Of a DNA stretch of 64,000 nucleotides, positions 28,282 through 38,915 are shown one piece after another (the stretch's first letter is position 1; each line of letters opens with the position of its first letter). A model generated the notes under the pieces. The model ran no database searches and was not told the DNA's origin. It saw only the letters and a list, made by a program, of their open reading frames with translations. Both the position numbers and the translations under genes were made by a program. Source of the DNA: Starkeya sp. ORNL1 (GTDB lineage: Bacteria; Pseudomonadota; Alphaproteobacteria; Rhizobiales; Xanthobacteraceae); NCBI RefSeq assembly GCF_012971745.1, contig NZ_CP048834.1, positions 3,224,001 to 3,288,000 on the forward strand, in the 5' to 3' direction.

Positions 28282-29349
28282 ATGAGCGGGGGACGATTCT
28301 GGCTATTGCTGGCCACCATCGGCGGGCTCGTGGTCGCGGGCTTCATGCTGAGCGCGACCGGCATGGACAAGGTGCTCGAGATCATCGGCCGCTTCGGCGT
28401 CGGCGGGTTTCTCGCTTATTGCGCCTATTCGCTCGGCACCGTCGCGCTGCTCGGCGGCGCTTGGGCCAGTGCCGCCCCGCCGCTCGGCATTCGCGCCACC
28501 TTCCTGCTGTTCGGCTGGGCGCGGCTGGTGCGCGAAGCTGCGGCCGACGTCCTGCCGTTTTCGCAGGTCGGCGGGCTGGTGATCGGGATCCGCCTGCTGA
28601 TCGCACGGCGTATTTCTGCACCGTTGGTTAATGCGTCCGTCCTGGTCGATCTTGCCACCGAGATGGCAGCCCAGGTCGTCTTCACCCTGTTCGGCATTGC
28701 CGGCTTCGTCGTGCTGCGCTCGGGCGGGACAGATCCGGACACGCTGATGACGCCGATCATCATCGGTACTCTGGTGATGACCGGGCTGATGGCCGCCTTC
28801 TTCCTCGCGCAGAGCCGCATGCTGCGCGTCGCGGAAGTCCTGCTCGAGCGCATGCTTCCGGCCGTGAGCGGGGGCATCGCGGATGCGCGCGCCGAGCTGG
28901 CGCGGATCTATGCGCAGCCCACGCGGGTCGCTCTTGCGCTCGCCTTCAATCTCGCCGCCTGGGTCGCATCCGCGGCGGGTGCCTGGATCGCGCTGGAGCT
29001 GATGGGCGTGAAACTGCCGCTCGTCACGGTGCTGGTGATGGAGAGCCTGATCTTCGTGCTGCGCAGCGTCGCCTTCGCGCTGCCGGGCGCGATCGGCGTT
29101 CAGGAAGTCGCCTATGTCCTGCTCGGGCCGCTGCTCGGCCTGCCTGCCGAAGAGGCCCTTGCCTTGTCGCTCGCCAAGCGCGCGCGCGACCTCGCGATCG
29201 GGATTCCGGCACTGGTCGCGTGGCAGGCCAGCGAGGCGCGCGCGCTCAGCGCGACCCGATCGAGCCCGGCCCAGCGTTGGCTGCGCCAAAATTGCGCCGT
29301 AAAACCCATTGCAGAACAAGCTCGTACCAAGGGCGAGGAACGCAAGTGA
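28282..29349 (+). CDS. hpnL: HpnL, membrane protein of the lysylphosphatidylglycerol synthase TM family
   Basis: The 355-residue product has seven or eight hydrophobic segments and the family motif [15 protein letters not shown] near the end. The UPF0104/LPG-synthase-like membrane module is usually annotated as hopanoid-associated HpnL; its reaction is unknown. GAAGGAGG before the ATG at 28282 fixes the start. The stop overlaps the dxs GTG start (GTGA), placing it firmly in the operon. Confidence 0.9.
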   Translation: MSGGRFWLLLATIGGLVVAGFMLSATGMDKVLEIIGRFGVGGFLAYCAYSLGTVALLGGAWASAAPPLGIRATFLLFGWARLVREAAADVLPFSQVGGLVIGIRLLIARRISAPLVNASVLVDLATEMAAQVVFTLFGIAGFVVLRSGGTDPDTLMTPIIIGTLVMTGLMAAFFLAQSRMLRVAEVLLERMLPAVSGGIADARAELARIYAQPTRVALALAFNLAAWVASAAGAWIALELMGVKLPLVTVLVMESLIFVLRSVAFALPGAIGVQEVAYVLLGPLLGLPAEEALALSLAKRARDLAIGIPALVAWQASEARALSATRSSPAQRWLRQNCAVKPIAEQARTKGEERK

Positions 29350-31262
29350 CGTCAAACGAGCCTCCACAGACGCCGTTGCTCGACACCGTAGGCATGCCTG
29401 ATGCGCTTCGCAGGCTGCAGCCCGAGCAGTTGCGCCAGCTGGCTGACGAACTGCGTGCGGAGACCATTTCGGCGGTCGGAGTGACCGGCGGCCATCTGGG
29501 TTCGGGACTGGGCGTGGTCGAGCTGACCGTGGCGCTCCATTACGTGTTCGAGACGCCGCATGACCGCTTGATCTGGGATGTCGGGCACCAGGTCTATCCG
29601 CACAAGATCCTGACCGGCCGCCGCGATCGCATCCGCACGCTGCGCCAGGGCGGCGGGCTTTCGGGCTTCACCAAGCGCGGCGAGAGCGAGTATGACCCGT
29701 TCGGCGCGGCACACTCGTCGACCTCGATCTCAGCGGCGCTGGGCTTTGCCGTTGCCAGCAAGCTCTCCGACACCCCCCGCAAGGCGATCGCGGTGATCGG
29801 CGACGGCGCCATGAGCGCCGGCATGGCCTATGAGGCGATGAACAATGCCAGCACCGCCGGTAACCGGCTGGTGGTGATCCTCAACGACAACGACATGTCG
29901 ATCGCCCCGCCGGTGGGCGGGCTCTCAGCCCATCTCGCACGGCTGATCTCGTCCTCGGAGTATCTGGGCTTTCGCAATCTGGCCAAACGCCTGACCAAGA
30001 AAGTGTCGCGCCGCCTGAGCGCGGCCGCCGGCAAGGCCGAGGAGTTCGCGCGCGGCATGGCGACCGGCGGTACCTTGTTCGAGGAACTGGGCTTCTATTA
30101 TGTGGGGCCGGTGGACGGGCATAATCTCGACCATCTGATCCCGATCCTGGAGAATGTCCGCGACGCGGAGGAAGGTCCGATCCTGGTCCATGTCGTGACC
30201 AGGAAGGGCAAGGGCTATGCGCCTGCCGAGAATGCCGCGGACAAATATCACGGCGTGCAGAAGTTCGACGTCATCACCGGCATTCAGGCGAATGTGCCGC
30301 CGGGACCGCCGGCCTATCAGAATGTCTTCGCCGACCAGTTGATCCGGGACGCGACGCGCGATCCCACCATCGTCGCCATCACCGCCGCCATGCCGTCGGG
30401 TACCGGGCTCGACCGATTCGCCAAGGTCCATCCCGAGCGCTTCTTCGATGTCGGCATTGCCGAGCAGCATGCGGTGACGTTCGCCGCAGGGCTCGCCGCA
30501 CAGGGCATGCGGCCGTTTTGCGCGATCTACTCGACCTTCCTGCAGCGTGCCTATGACCAGGTGGTGCACGATGTGGCCATCCAGAACCTGCCGGTGCGTT
30601 TCGCCATCGACCGCGCCGGCCTTGTCGGCGCCGATGGTGCAACCCATGCCGGCAGCTTCGATGTGACCTATCTCGCGACCCTGCCCAATTTCGTGGTGAT
30701 GGCGGCGGCCGACGAAGCCGAGTTGGTGCACATGACGCACACGGCGGCGCTGCACGACGACGGCCCGATCGCGGTGCGCTATCCGCGCGGCCGCGGCGTG
30801 GGCGTGCCGCTGCCGAAGGTGCCGGAGCGGCTCGAGATCGGAAAGGGCCGGGTCCTGCGCACCGGGCGCAAGGTCGCGATCCTGTCGCTCGGCACGCGGC
30901 TGGCCGAAGCGCTCAAGGCGGCCGACGAACTCGACGCCAGGGGGCTTTCGACCACCGTCGCCGATATGCGCTTCGCCAAGCCGCTCGACGAAGAGCTGAC
31001 CCGACGGCTGCTGACCACGCACGAAGTGGCCATCACCATCGAGGAAGGCGCCATTGGCGGCTTCGGCGCACATGTCCTTACGCTCGCCAGCGACACCGGG
31101 CTGATCGACGCCGGGCTCAAGCTCAGGACCATGCGCCTGCCCGACCTGTTCCAGGACCAGGACAAGCCGGAGCTCCAATATACCCAGGCCGGGCTCGATG
31201 CCGAGCACATCGTCGACAGTGTGCTCAAGGCGCTGCGCTACAATGATGTCAGTGCGGTCTAG
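29346..31262 (+). CDS. dxs: 1-deoxy-D-xylulose-5-phosphate synthase
   Basis: The 638-residue thiamine-diphosphate enzyme condenses pyruvate and glyceraldehyde 3-phosphate, the first step of the non-mevalonate isoprenoid pathway. The thiamine motif runs from [15 protein letters not shown] to NDNDMSI, and the transketolase catalytic glutamate lies in [17 protein letters not shown]-terminal residues are complete. The GTG start is unusual for dxs but is coupled to the hpnL stop. Placement inside the hopanoid operon suggests supply of precursors; whether this is the only dxs copy is not visible. Confidence 0.96.
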   Translation: MTSNEPPQTPLLDTVGMPDALRRLQPEQLRQLADELRAETISAVGVTGGHLGSGLGVVELTVALHYVFETPHDRLIWDVGHQVYPHKILTGRRDRIRTLRQGGGLSGFTKRGESEYDPFGAAHSSTSISAALGFAVASKLSDTPRKAIAVIGDGAMSAGMAYEAMNNASTAGNRLVVILNDNDMSIAPPVGGLSAHLARLISSSEYLGFRNLAKRLTKKVSRRLSAAAGKAEEFARGMATGGTLFEELGFYYVGPVDGHNLDHLIPILENVRDAEEGPILVHVVTRKGKGYAPAENAADKYHGVQKFDVITGIQANVPPGPPAYQNVFADQLIRDATRDPTIVAITAAMPSGTGLDRFAKVHPERFFDVGIAEQHAVTFAAGLAAQGMRPFCAIYSTFLQRAYDQVVHDVAIQNLPVRFAIDRAGLVGADGATHAGSFDVTYLATLPNFVVMAAADEAELVHMTHTAALHDDGPIAVRYPRGRGVGVPLPKVPERLEIGKGRVLRTGRKVAILSLGTRLAEALKAADELDARGLSTTVADMRFAKPLDEELTRRLLTTHEVAITIEEGAIGGFGAHVLTLASDTGLIDAGLKLRTMRLPDLFQDQDKPELQYTQAGLDAEHIVDSVLKALRYNDVSAV

Positions 31263-31310
31263 TCCTTGGCGCGCCCCGACGCATCCAGCCCGGAGGCACA
31301 CCGAGGGCAT

Positions 31311-33908
31311 ATGAGGCAGTTCATTCCCCGCACCGTCGCGTGGACCACCCGCCATCCCTGGATGACGCTGGTGGCGGCGCTCGCGGTCACCATAGCAGCG
31401 CTGTTCCATGTCGCCGGTCATTTCGACATGTCCACCGACACGGCGGCATTGATCTCGCCCGATGTCGAGTGGCGCATGCGCGAGAGCGCGTTCGACGATG
31501 CCTTTCCGCAACTGCGCGATTCCATGGTGGTGGTCGTCGACGGCGCCACGCCCGAACTGGCGGAAGACGGCGCCGCGCGCCTTGCCGAAGCGATGAATGC
31601 CGACCCGGCCCATTTCCGTTCCGTCCGCCGTCCGGACGGCGGCGAATTCTTCGCCCGCCAGGGCCTGTTGTTCGGCTCCACGGCCGAGGTGAAGACCGCG
31701 ACGGAGGCGCTGACCGAGGCGCAGCCCTTGCTGACGCCGCTTGCCGCGGACCCGACACTGCGCGGCATCGCCACCCTGTTCTCGACCATGCTCGACGGCG
31801 TCGATATGGGCTTCGTGAAGCTCGCCGACATCGACAAGCCGATGGGCGCGCTGACCGAAGCGACAGACCAGGCGCTCGCCGGCAAGCCGGGATTCTTCTC
31901 CTGGCAATGGCTGTTCGCCAGCGACGCCTCGGCGCTCGACCCGCCGACACGGCGGCTGATCCTCGCCCGCCCGGTGCTGGAGTTCGATTCGATCACGCCC
32001 GGCGCGGCGGCAAGCGAGGCCGTACAGGCCGCCGCGGTGAAGCTCGGGCTCGACGCGGCGAATGGCGTCTCGGTGCGGCTCACCGGTGACGTGCCGCTGT
32101 CCGACGAGGAGTTTGCCTCGCTCGAGGAGAATATCGGACTGGTCGCGATGGTGATGCTGGGCGCCATGCTCCTCATATTGTGGCTGGCGACGCGATCGGT
32201 GCGACAGGTCGGCGCGATCCTCGTGACGATCATACTGGGGCTGATCACCACCCTGGCGATCGGGCTGCTGGCGGTCGGATCGCTCAATCTCATCTCGATC
32301 GCGTTCATCCCGCTGTTCGTCGGGCTGGGCGTCGATTTCGGTATCCAGATCTGCGTCCGCTTCGGTGCCGAGCGCGCCGAGGGGGCATCGACGCCGGACG
32401 CGCTGCACCGCGCCGCCACAGCGCTTGCCGCGCCGCTGTCACTGGCGGCGGCCGCAATCTTCCTCGGCTTCGGCGCGTTCCTGCCCACCGCCTATGTCGG
32501 CATTGCCGAACTGGGCGTGATCTCCGGCATCGGCATGGTGGTCGCGCTTGCCTTCAGCGTGACGGTGCTGCCGGCGCTGGTGACATTGTTCAATCCCGGC
32601 GCGCCGCGCGGGGAAGTGGGCTTTGCCGAACTGGCCCCGGTCGACCGGCTGCTGGTCACCCGGCGCAAGGCCGTGCTCTGGGCCTTCGGGGTGTCGATGG
32701 CCGCCAGCATCGCGCTGCTGCCCTGGGTCGTGTTCGACTTCAACCCGCTGCATATGCGCAATGCCGATGGCCCGGCGATGCGCACGCTGACCGATCTCAC
32801 CCGCGACCGCGATCGCACGCCGAACACGATCAGCGTGCTGGCGCCGAACCGCACCGCAGCGGAGCAGCTCGCAAGCCGCCTCTCGGCGCTGCCGGACGTG
32901 CGGCAAGTCGTCTGGCTCGAAAGTTTCGTGCCCGAGGATCAGGCGCCGAAGCTCGCCGCGATCGGCGACGCCTCGAAACTGCTCGATCTCGCCGCCGATC
33001 GCGTGGGCACGCCGACCCCCGACGACGCAACGCTGGTGCAGTCGCTCGCGGCCCTCGCTCCGAAGCTCGCCAGCGCCGCGGCGGCACATCCCGGCCCCGG
33101 CGCCGAGACCGCACAACAGCTGTCGGCGGCGCTGCAGCGCCTCGCACAGGGCACGCCGGCGCAGCGCACGGCGCTCAATGCCATGCTCAGCCAGCCACTC
33201 GACATGATGCTCGGGCAACTGCGCGCGGCAATGCAGGCGCAGCCGGTCACGCTCGACACCCTGCCCGCCGAATTGACCCGCGATTGGCGCACGCCCGACG
33301 GCCGCTACCGCCTGGAGGTGTTCCCTTCGGGCGAGGCCGACGACAACAGCATCCTGCGCCGCTTCCGCGACGCCGTCGTCGAGGTGACCCCGGCAATATC
33401 GGGCCTGCCCGTCGTGACCCAGGCCGCCGCATCGACAATCGCCGGGGCCTTTGTCCAGGCGGGCGTGATCGCCTTCGTGCTGGTCAGCCTGCTGCTGATC
33501 GCCGTGCTGCGCGACCTGCGCGAGGTCGCGTTCACGCTGGCGCCGGTGATCCTGTCGATCTTCCTCACGCTGGGAACCTGCGTGCTGATCGGCCAGCCGA
33601 TCAACTTCGCCAACATCATCGCTTTTCCGCTGCTGTTCGGCGTCGGTGTCGCGTTTCACATCTATTTCGTGATGGCCTGGCGCGCCGGCGCGACCAATCT
33701 GCTGCAATCGAGTCTGGCCCGCGCGGTGCTGTTCAGCGCGCTTGCCACCGGCACGGCGTTCGGCAGCCTGTGGCTGTCGCACCATCCCGGCACGGCCAGC
33801 ATGGGCAAGATCCTGATGATCTCGCTGGTCTGGACGCTGATCTGCGCGCTGATCTTCGAGCCAGCCCTGCTTGGCCCGCCGCGGCCGCGGCAGCAGGCTC
33901 GCGTGTAA
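31311..33908 (+). CDS. hpnN: HpnN, RND/MMPL-family hopanoid transporter
   Basis: The 865-residue inner-membrane transporter has the RND arrangement: one N-terminal helix, a large periplasmic loop, a block of five or six helices (about 270-435), a second loop, and a last block of helices (about 705-860). HpnN in Rhodopseudomonas is needed to move hopanoids to the outer membrane. GAGGG before the ATG at 31311 supports this start over an in-frame TTG at 31266. It closes the first plus-strand transcription unit, with 228 bases to ispH. Confidence 0.94.
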   Translation: MRQFIPRTVAWTTRHPWMTLVAALAVTIAALFHVAGHFDMSTDTAALISPDVEWRMRESAFDDAFPQLRDSMVVVVDGATPELAEDGAARLAEAMNADPAHFRSVRRPDGGEFFARQGLLFGSTAEVKTATEALTEAQPLLTPLAADPTLRGIATLFSTMLDGVDMGFVKLADIDKPMGALTEATDQALAGKPGFFSWQWLFASDASALDPPTRRLILARPVLEFDSITPGAAASEAVQAAAVKLGLDAANGVSVRLTGDVPLSDEEFASLEENIGLVAMVMLGAMLLILWLATRSVRQVGAILVTIILGLITTLAIGLLAVGSLNLISIAFIPLFVGLGVDFGIQICVRFGAERAEGASTPDALHRAATALAAPLSLAAAAIFLGFGAFLPTAYVGIAELGVISGIGMVVALAFSVTVLPALVTLFNPGAPRGEVGFAELAPVDRLLVTRRKAVLWAFGVSMAASIALLPWVVFDFNPLHMRNADGPAMRTLTDLTRDRDRTPNTISVLAPNRTAAEQLASRLSALPDVRQVVWLESFVPEDQAPKLAAIGDASKLLDLAADRVGTPTPDDATLVQSLAALAPKLASAAAAHPGPGAETAQQLSAALQRLAQGTPAQRTALNAMLSQPLDMMLGQLRAAMQAQPVTLDTLPAELTRDWRTPDGRYRLEVFPSGEADDNSILRRFRDAVVEVTPAISGLPVVTQAAASTIAGAFVQAGVIAFVLVSLLLIAVLRDLREVAFTLAPVILSIFLTLGTCVLIGQPINFANIIAFPLLFGVGVAFHIYFVMAWRAGATNLLQSSLARAVLFSALATGTAFGSLWLSHHPGTASMGKILMISLVWTLICALIFEPALLGPPRPRQQARV

Positions 33909-34062
33909 TGACGATTTCACGCGCGACCTGCTGCCGGATATCGAGGGTCTCCGCAGTTTTCGGGCGCGAGACGAGCCGAGCTTCATGACCTAACGTCAAT
34001 ATGACCGCGGCGTCATTCGGGTTACACTTCTTAATTATCGTTCGAAATTAAAATCCCGGATT

Positions 34063-34091
34063 TTGCGCTTGAACCCCTGATGTCCTACATT
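34063..34091 (+). promoter_or_regulatory. Candidate promoter for ispH-hpnH
   Basis: TTGCGC at 34063-34068 and TACATT at 34086-34091 are 17 bases apart, in a locally AT-rich gap after hpnN. It implies transcription from about 34098, which supports the ATG at 34137, not 34080, as the ispH start. Confidence 0.4.
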
Positions 34092-34136
34092 GTGTTGATC
34101 AAAGCTTGCCCGGAACAACCGCGAAAGGCGCGCCGG

Positions 34137-35138
34137 ATGGTGCAGACGGAGCATGAGCCGCGGACTGCTCTTCGAATTATTCTCGCCAAGCCGCGGGGAT
34201 TCTGTGCCGGCGTGGTCCGCGCGATCGAGGTCGTCGAGCGCGCGCTGGAGCGGGCGCAGGCGCCTGTCTATGTCCGGCATGAGATCGTTCACAACCGCCA
34301 TGTCGTGGAGCGCTTGCGGAAAAAGGGTGCGGTCTTCGTCGAGGAACTTTCCGAGATCCCGACCGGTGCGCTGACCATCTTCAGCGCGCACGGCGTGGCC
34401 CGCTCCGTCCAGGACGAGGCGCGCGACCGTGAGCTCCCGGTGATCGACGCCACGTGCCCGCTGGTCACCAAGGTCCATGTCCAGGGCCGGCGCTACGCCA
34501 AATCAGGGCGCACGCTGGTGCTGATCGGGCATGAAGGCCATCCCGAAGTCATCGGCACGATGGGCCAGGTCGATGGGCCGATCCATCTGGTCTCGACCGT
34601 CGCCGACGTCGCCGCGCTTCCGCTCGCGACCAATACGCCGATCGCCTATATCACCCAGACGACGCTGAGCGTCGATGATACGCGCGCCATCATCGCCGCC
34701 CTCGCCGAACGGTTCAGCGACATGGTTGGGCCGGACGTCTCCGAAATCTGCTACGCGACGCAAAACCGCCAGACCGCGGTGCGCGAGCTCGCCCCGCACT
34801 GCGATCTGCTGATCGTGGTGGGCGCCCGCAACAGTTCGAACTCCAACCGGCTTCGCGAGATCGGCGTCGAGATGGGCGTGCCGAGCTATCTCGTCGACGA
34901 TGGCAGCGGCGTCGATCCGGCCTGGCTGACCGATGTGAAGACGGTGGGCATCACCGCCGGCGCCTCGGCGCCCGACGCGCTGGTCGAGAGCGTGATTGCC
35001 GCGCTCGGCCGTCTCCGCAGCATCGAAGTGACGCAGCTCGATGGCGTCGAAGAGAATATCGAGTTCAGCCAGCCCCCCGAATTGCGGCACGAAGAGGCGT
35101 TCCCTCTTGCTGCCCCCCTTGCCGCGCAAAGGACCTGA
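34137..35138 (+). CDS. ispH: 4-hydroxy-3-methylbut-2-enyl diphosphate reductase
   Basis: The 333-residue iron-sulfur enzyme performs the last step of the non-mevalonate pathway, giving isopentenyl and dimethylallyl diphosphates. The three cluster cysteines are C23 (KPRGFCAGV), C107 ([11 protein letters not shown]) and one in [10 protein letters not shown]. The conserved [14 protein letters not shown] loop and [10 protein letters not shown] are intact. An upstream in-frame ATG at 34080 would add 19 residues that look unlike the family. hpnH follows after four bases, so the two are co-transcribed. Confidence 0.95.
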   Translation: MVQTEHEPRTALRIILAKPRGFCAGVVRAIEVVERALERAQAPVYVRHEIVHNRHVVERLRKKGAVFVEELSEIPTGALTIFSAHGVARSVQDEARDRELPVIDATCPLVTKVHVQGRRYAKSGRTLVLIGHEGHPEVIGTMGQVDGPIHLVSTVADVAALPLATNTPIAYITQTTLSVDDTRAIIAALAERFSDMVGPDVSEICYATQNRQTAVRELAPHCDLLIVVGARNSSNSNRLREIGVEMGVPSYLVDDGSGVDPAWLTDVKTVGITAGASAPDALVESVIAALGRLRSIEVTQLDGVEENIEFSQPPELRHEEAFPLAAPLAAQRT

Positions 35139-35142
35139 TTGC

Positions 35143-36288
35143 ATGGCACTTCCCGTCGCTCCCATGCTGCGTATCGCTACCTACACGGTTCTCCAGCACC
35201 TGAAGGGCGGACGTTATCCGCTGGTGCTGATGCTCGAGCCGCTGCTGCGCTGCAATCTCGCGTGCCCCGGCTGCGGCAAGATCGATTATCCCGATCCGAT
35301 CCTGAACCAGCGGCTGAGCTACCAGCAGTGCATGGACGCGATCGACGAATGCGGTGCGCCCGCGGTCTCGATCGCCGGCGGCGAGCCGCTGCTGCACCGG
35401 GACATGCCGAAGATCGTGCAGGGCTATCTCGAGAAGAAGAAGCTCGTGATCCTCTGCACCAATGCGCTGCTGCTCAAGAAGAAGATCAACGACTACAAGC
35501 CCTCGCCCTACTTCACCTGGTCGATCCATCTCGATGGCGACAAGGCCATGCACGACCATGCCGTCGACCAGAAGGGCACCTATGAAGTCGCGGTCGAGGC
35601 GATCCAGCTCGCACAGTCCAAGGGCTTCCGCGTACAGATCAACTGCACGGTGTTCGACGGAGCGAGCCCCGACCGGCTCGCCGCCTTCTTCGACGTGATG
35701 AAGGCGCAGGGCGTCGAGATCACGGTCTCGCCGGGCTATGCCTATGAGCGCGCTCCCGACCAGGAGCATTTCCTCAATCGCCAGCGCACCAAGAACTTCT
35801 TCCGCGAAGTGTTCAAGCGCGGCGACGACGGCAAGGCCTGGGACTTCACGAACTCGCCGCTGTTCCTCGACTTCCTTGCCGGCAACCAGACCTATGAGTG
35901 CACGCCGTGGTCGATGCCGCTGCGCACCGTGTTCGGCTGGCAGAAGCCCTGCTATCTCGTCGGCGAAGGCTATGTCTCGACCTTCAAGGAGCTGATGGAA
36001 GGCACCGACTGGGAACAGTACGGCGTCGGCAAGTACGAGAAGTGCGCCAACTGCATGGTCCATTGCGGCTTCGAGGGCACGGCGGCGACCGATGCGATCC
36101 GCCATCCGCTCAAGATGTTCAGCGTGGCGCGCAAGGGCGTGCGCACCGAAGGCGAGATGGCGCCGGACATCGACCTGAGCAACCAGCGGCCGGCGGAGAA
36201 CGTCTATTCGACCCACGTCGAGCGTGAGCTGGCGCGCATCATCGCGGAGAACCCCAAGGGGGCGAAACGGACCGAGCGCGCGGCGTAG
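35143..36288 (+). CDS. hpnH: HpnH, adenosyl-hopane synthase (radical SAM)
   Basis: The 381-residue radical SAM enzyme joins the 5'-deoxyadenosyl group to diploptene, giving adenosylhopane, the first C35 hopanoid. The cluster cysteines are C37, C41 and C44 (RCNLACPGCGK), and a C-terminal cysteine group is present (KCANCMVHCGFEG). AAAGGA precedes the ATG at 35143. Its stop lies 16 bases from the convergent hpnG stop, which leaves no room for a conventional terminator. Confidence 0.96.
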   Translation: MALPVAPMLRIATYTVLQHLKGGRYPLVLMLEPLLRCNLACPGCGKIDYPDPILNQRLSYQQCMDAIDECGAPAVSIAGGEPLLHRDMPKIVQGYLEKKKLVILCTNALLLKKKINDYKPSPYFTWSIHLDGDKAMHDHAVDQKGTYEVAVEAIQLAQSKGFRVQINCTVFDGASPDRLAAFFDVMKAQGVEITVSPGYAYERAPDQEHFLNRQRTKNFFREVFKRGDDGKAWDFTNSPLFLDFLAGNQTYECTPWSMPLRTVFGWQKPCYLVGEGYVSTFKELMEGTDWEQYGVGKYEKCANCMVHCGFEGTAATDAIRHPLKMFSVARKGVRTEGEMAPDIDLSNQRPAENVYSTHVERELARIIAENPKGAKRTERAA

Positions 36289-36304
36289 GGCTCAGGTATA
36301 GCGC

Positions 36305-36967
36305 TCACCTGCCCTCGAGCGCCATCCGCGGTCCGAGCCGGGCGGCGCCGCGTTTCAATTCGCGCATTGCCTTGGCAAAGCCGACGGTGGTCCGCGCGAT
36401 ATCCACGATCTGGCCGGGGCGCCCTGCGAGCGAGCGCAGCATCGCGGGCAAGGCGAGGCCGCCATCGGGGCGCATCGCCACCGTGATCGCATGCGGCAAG
36501 GCGTGGTCGGGCCCGTCGGAAATGCAGCGCGCGATCGCGAAGGGCAGGCCATTCGCGGCGGCAACGGCAGCGGCGACATGGCTTTCCATGTCTACGGCAA
36601 GGGCATGGTGCCGCGCCGCCAGCACGCGCTTCCCGGCGACCGTGTCGATCATCCGCCCGTCGGCATAGGCAATACCGGCGCGGGCGCCCGGAAGCCTCGC
36701 CAGCAACGCATCGCGCCAGGCCGGATCGCAGCCCCGCTCGGCAGCACCGGTCAGCCGGTCGCCCACGACCCAGTCGCCGATCGCGAGGCCATCGGCCAGC
36801 GCACCGGCCATACCGAAGCTGATGATGCCCGCCGCCCCGCCGGCCGCCGCCCCCAGCTTCGCACGCAGGCCCCCCGCATCACCGCCCCCTGCGATCACCA
36901 CCAGCGCCGGGGACCGCAGCGTCGCGGCTTCCTGCTTCGTGCCGGTGGCGACGAGGATCCGGCTCAC
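36305..36967 (-). CDS. hpnG: HpnG, adenosylhopane nucleoside phosphorylase
   Basis: The 220-residue purine-phosphorylase-like protein removes adenine from adenosylhopane. Family features are GIISFGMAGALADGL, the catalytic region AVDMESHVAAAVA and the aspartate in RCISDGPDH. The true start is the GTG at 36967, which overlaps the shc stop (GTGA); a longer open frame upstream only reads the shc gene in the wrong frame. It is the last gene of the minus-strand hopanoid operon. Confidence 0.93.
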   Translation of the reverse strand: MSRILVATGTKQEAATLRSPALVVIAGGGDAGGLRAKLGAAAGGAAGIISFGMAGALADGLAIGDWVVGDRLTGAAERGCDPAWRDALLARLPGARAGIAYADGRMIDTVAGKRVLAARHHALAVDMESHVAAAVAAANGLPFAIARCISDGPDHALPHAITVAMRPDGGLALPAMLRSLAGRPGQIVDIARTTVGFAKAMRELKRGAARLGPRMALEGR

Positions 36968-38907
36968 ATCCCGTGCTCCACCACCGCGTGGTTGGAGCGC
37001 TTCAGGTTGCGGTAGCGCGCCAGCGCCCAGAGCGGGAAGTATTTCGTATAGCCGTGGTAGCGCAGATAGAAGACGCGCGGGAAGCCGCCCCCGGTGTACA
37101 TCTCCTGGCCCCAGAGGCCGTCCGCCTCCTGGTTGGCCGCGAGCCAGGCGACGCCGCGCTCGACCGCGGGCGCATCCACCCCACCTGCCGCCATCAGCCC
37201 CAGCAGCGCCCAGCCGGTCTGCGAGGCGGTCGACGGCGCGGGAACATGGCCGGTGCGGGTGAGCGCATAGCTGTCGCAGCTCTCGCCCCACCCCCCATCG
37301 GGGTTCTGGATCGCGCTGAGCCAGGCAACGGCGCGCGCCACCATCGGATGGCTCGGCGGCAGGCCCGCCGCGTTGAGCGCGCACAGCACGGACCAGGTGC
37401 CATAGACATAATTCACGCCCCAGCGGCCGAACCAGCTGCCCTCCGGCTCCTGCGCGCGCTCCAGCCAGGCGAGCGCCGCCTGCATCCGCGGCCCCTCGCG
37501 TTCGCCCAATTGCGCGAGCATCGAGACCGCGCGCGCCGTCACATCGGCGGTCGGCGGATCGAGCAGCGCGCCATGATCGGCGAAGGGCAGGTTGTTGAGA
37601 TAGTGGTAGGCATTGTCGGCGTCGAACGCGCCCCAGCCGCCATCCTTGCTCTGCAGGCCGGCTGTCCATTCGACGCCGCGATCGATCGCCTCGCTGTAAC
37701 CGCCGGTGCGATGCCTCGCCCGGTCCATCGCCATCACCACCACCGCAGTGTCGTCGAGGTCGGGATAATGGTCGTTATTGTACTGGAAGGCCCAGCCGCC
37801 CGGACGTACGCCGGGCCGCTCCTGCGCCCAGTCACCCGCGACGTCGAGCACCTGCCGCGGCTCCAGCCACGCGAGCGCGGCATCGGCACGCGCTTCATTG
37901 GCGTCGCCGCCCGCCTCCATCATCGCATGCGCGGCGAGCACGGTGTCCCAGATCGGCGAGACGCAGGGCTGGCAATAGGCTTCCTCGGCGCCGACCACCA
38001 GCAGCCGCTCGACCGATTGCCGCGCGGCGGCGCGCGCCGGATGGTCCTCGGCATAGCCCAGGCAGTCGAACATCATCACGCTGTTCGCCATCGCCGGATA
38101 GATCGCACCGAGCCCGTCGACGCCGTTGATCCGCTCGACCACCCAGTCGGCACAGGCCTGGATCGCCCGCGCGCGCAGCTTTTTCGGCCATAGCCCGTTG
38201 CCGGCCTTGAGCAGCCAGTCGAGCCCGTTGAAGCCCTTGGTCCAGATCCATTTCGGATCCGCCGCCTGCGAGGTGCGGCGCGCGGCGCGGCCGGTATAGA
38301 GCTCGTCCACCTTGATGCCGCGCGGGTTGCGCGCGAGCGGCTGGAGTGCGCCGAGCACCAGCAGCGGCACCACCACCGTGCGTGCCCAATAGCTCATCTT
38401 CGACAGATGGATCGGGAACCAGCGCGGCAGCAGGATCAGCTCGGGCGGCATGGTCGGCACCACCTGCCACGAGCCGGCACCGAACAAGGCAAGCTGGATG
38501 CGGGTGAAGACATTGACCGCCTCGGCGCCGCCCTTCGCCCGGATCGCCGCGCGGGCGCGCGCCATGTGCGGTGCGTCGATGTCGTCGCCGATCATCTTGA
38601 GCGCGTAATAGGCCTTCACGCTCGCGCTGATGTCGAAGGCGCCGTCATGATAGAGCGGCCAGCCGTCATGCGCGCCGGACTGGATGCGGCGCAGATAGCG
38701 GCCGATCTTGGCCTCAAGCACCGCATCGACCGGCTCAGCGAGATAATAGCGGAGCAGGATGTACTCGGAGGGGATGGTGCAGTCCGCCTCCAGCTCGAAT
38801 ACCCAATGCCCGTCCGGGCGTTGTGCCGCCGCCAAGGCCTCGGCGGCGCGATCAACGGCGCGGTCGACGGTATCGAGCGACGGTGCGGCGGCGAGAGTGT
38901 CGAACAT
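36964..38907 (-). CDS. shc: Squalene-hopene cyclase
   Basis: The 647-residue monotopic membrane cyclase turns squalene into diploptene and diplopterol. The catalytic DXDD motif is intact as D383-L-D-D386 (YPDLDDTAVV). Several QW-type repeats are visible, such as QSKDGGWGAFD, QEPEGSWFGRWG and QNPDGGWGESCDSY. Length is normal. It lies between hpnE and hpnG; the gene is also called hpnF. The upstream hpnE stop is eight bases away. Confidence 0.97.
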   Translation of the reverse strand: MFDTLAAAPSLDTVDRAVDRAAEALAAAQRPDGHWVFELEADCTIPSEYILLRYYLAEPVDAVLEAKIGRYLRRIQSGAHDGWPLYHDGAFDISASVKAYYALKMIGDDIDAPHMARARAAIRAKGGAEAVNVFTRIQLALFGAGSWQVVPTMPPELILLPRWFPIHLSKMSYWARTVVVPLLVLGALQPLARNPRGIKVDELYTGRAARRTSQAADPKWIWTKGFNGLDWLLKAGNGLWPKKLRARAIQACADWVVERINGVDGLGAIYPAMANSVMMFDCLGYAEDHPARAAARQSVERLLVVGAEEAYCQPCVSPIWDTVLAAHAMMEAGGDANEARADAALAWLEPRQVLDVAGDWAQERPGVRPGGWAFQYNNDHYPDLDDTAVVVMAMDRARHRTGGYSEAIDRGVEWTAGLQSKDGGWGAFDADNAYHYLNNLPFADHGALLDPPTADVTARAVSMLAQLGEREGPRMQAALAWLERAQEPEGSWFGRWGVNYVYGTWSVLCALNAAGLPPSHPMVARAVAWLSAIQNPDGGWGESCDSYALTRTGHVPAPSTASQTGWALLGLMAAGGVDAPAVERGVAWLAANQEADGLWGQEMYTGGGFPRVFYLRYHGYTKYFPLWALARYRNLKRSNHAVVEHGM

Positions 38908-38915
38908 GACTGCCC

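Noticed and set aside
29925..32408. An 827-codon minus-strand frame opposite dxs and hpnN
   Set aside because: Covers parts of two real genes on the other strand, with composition of a shadow frame.
36305..37669. A 454-codon version of hpnG
   Set aside because: The first 234 codons read shc in the wrong frame. The homologous part begins at the GTG at 36967.
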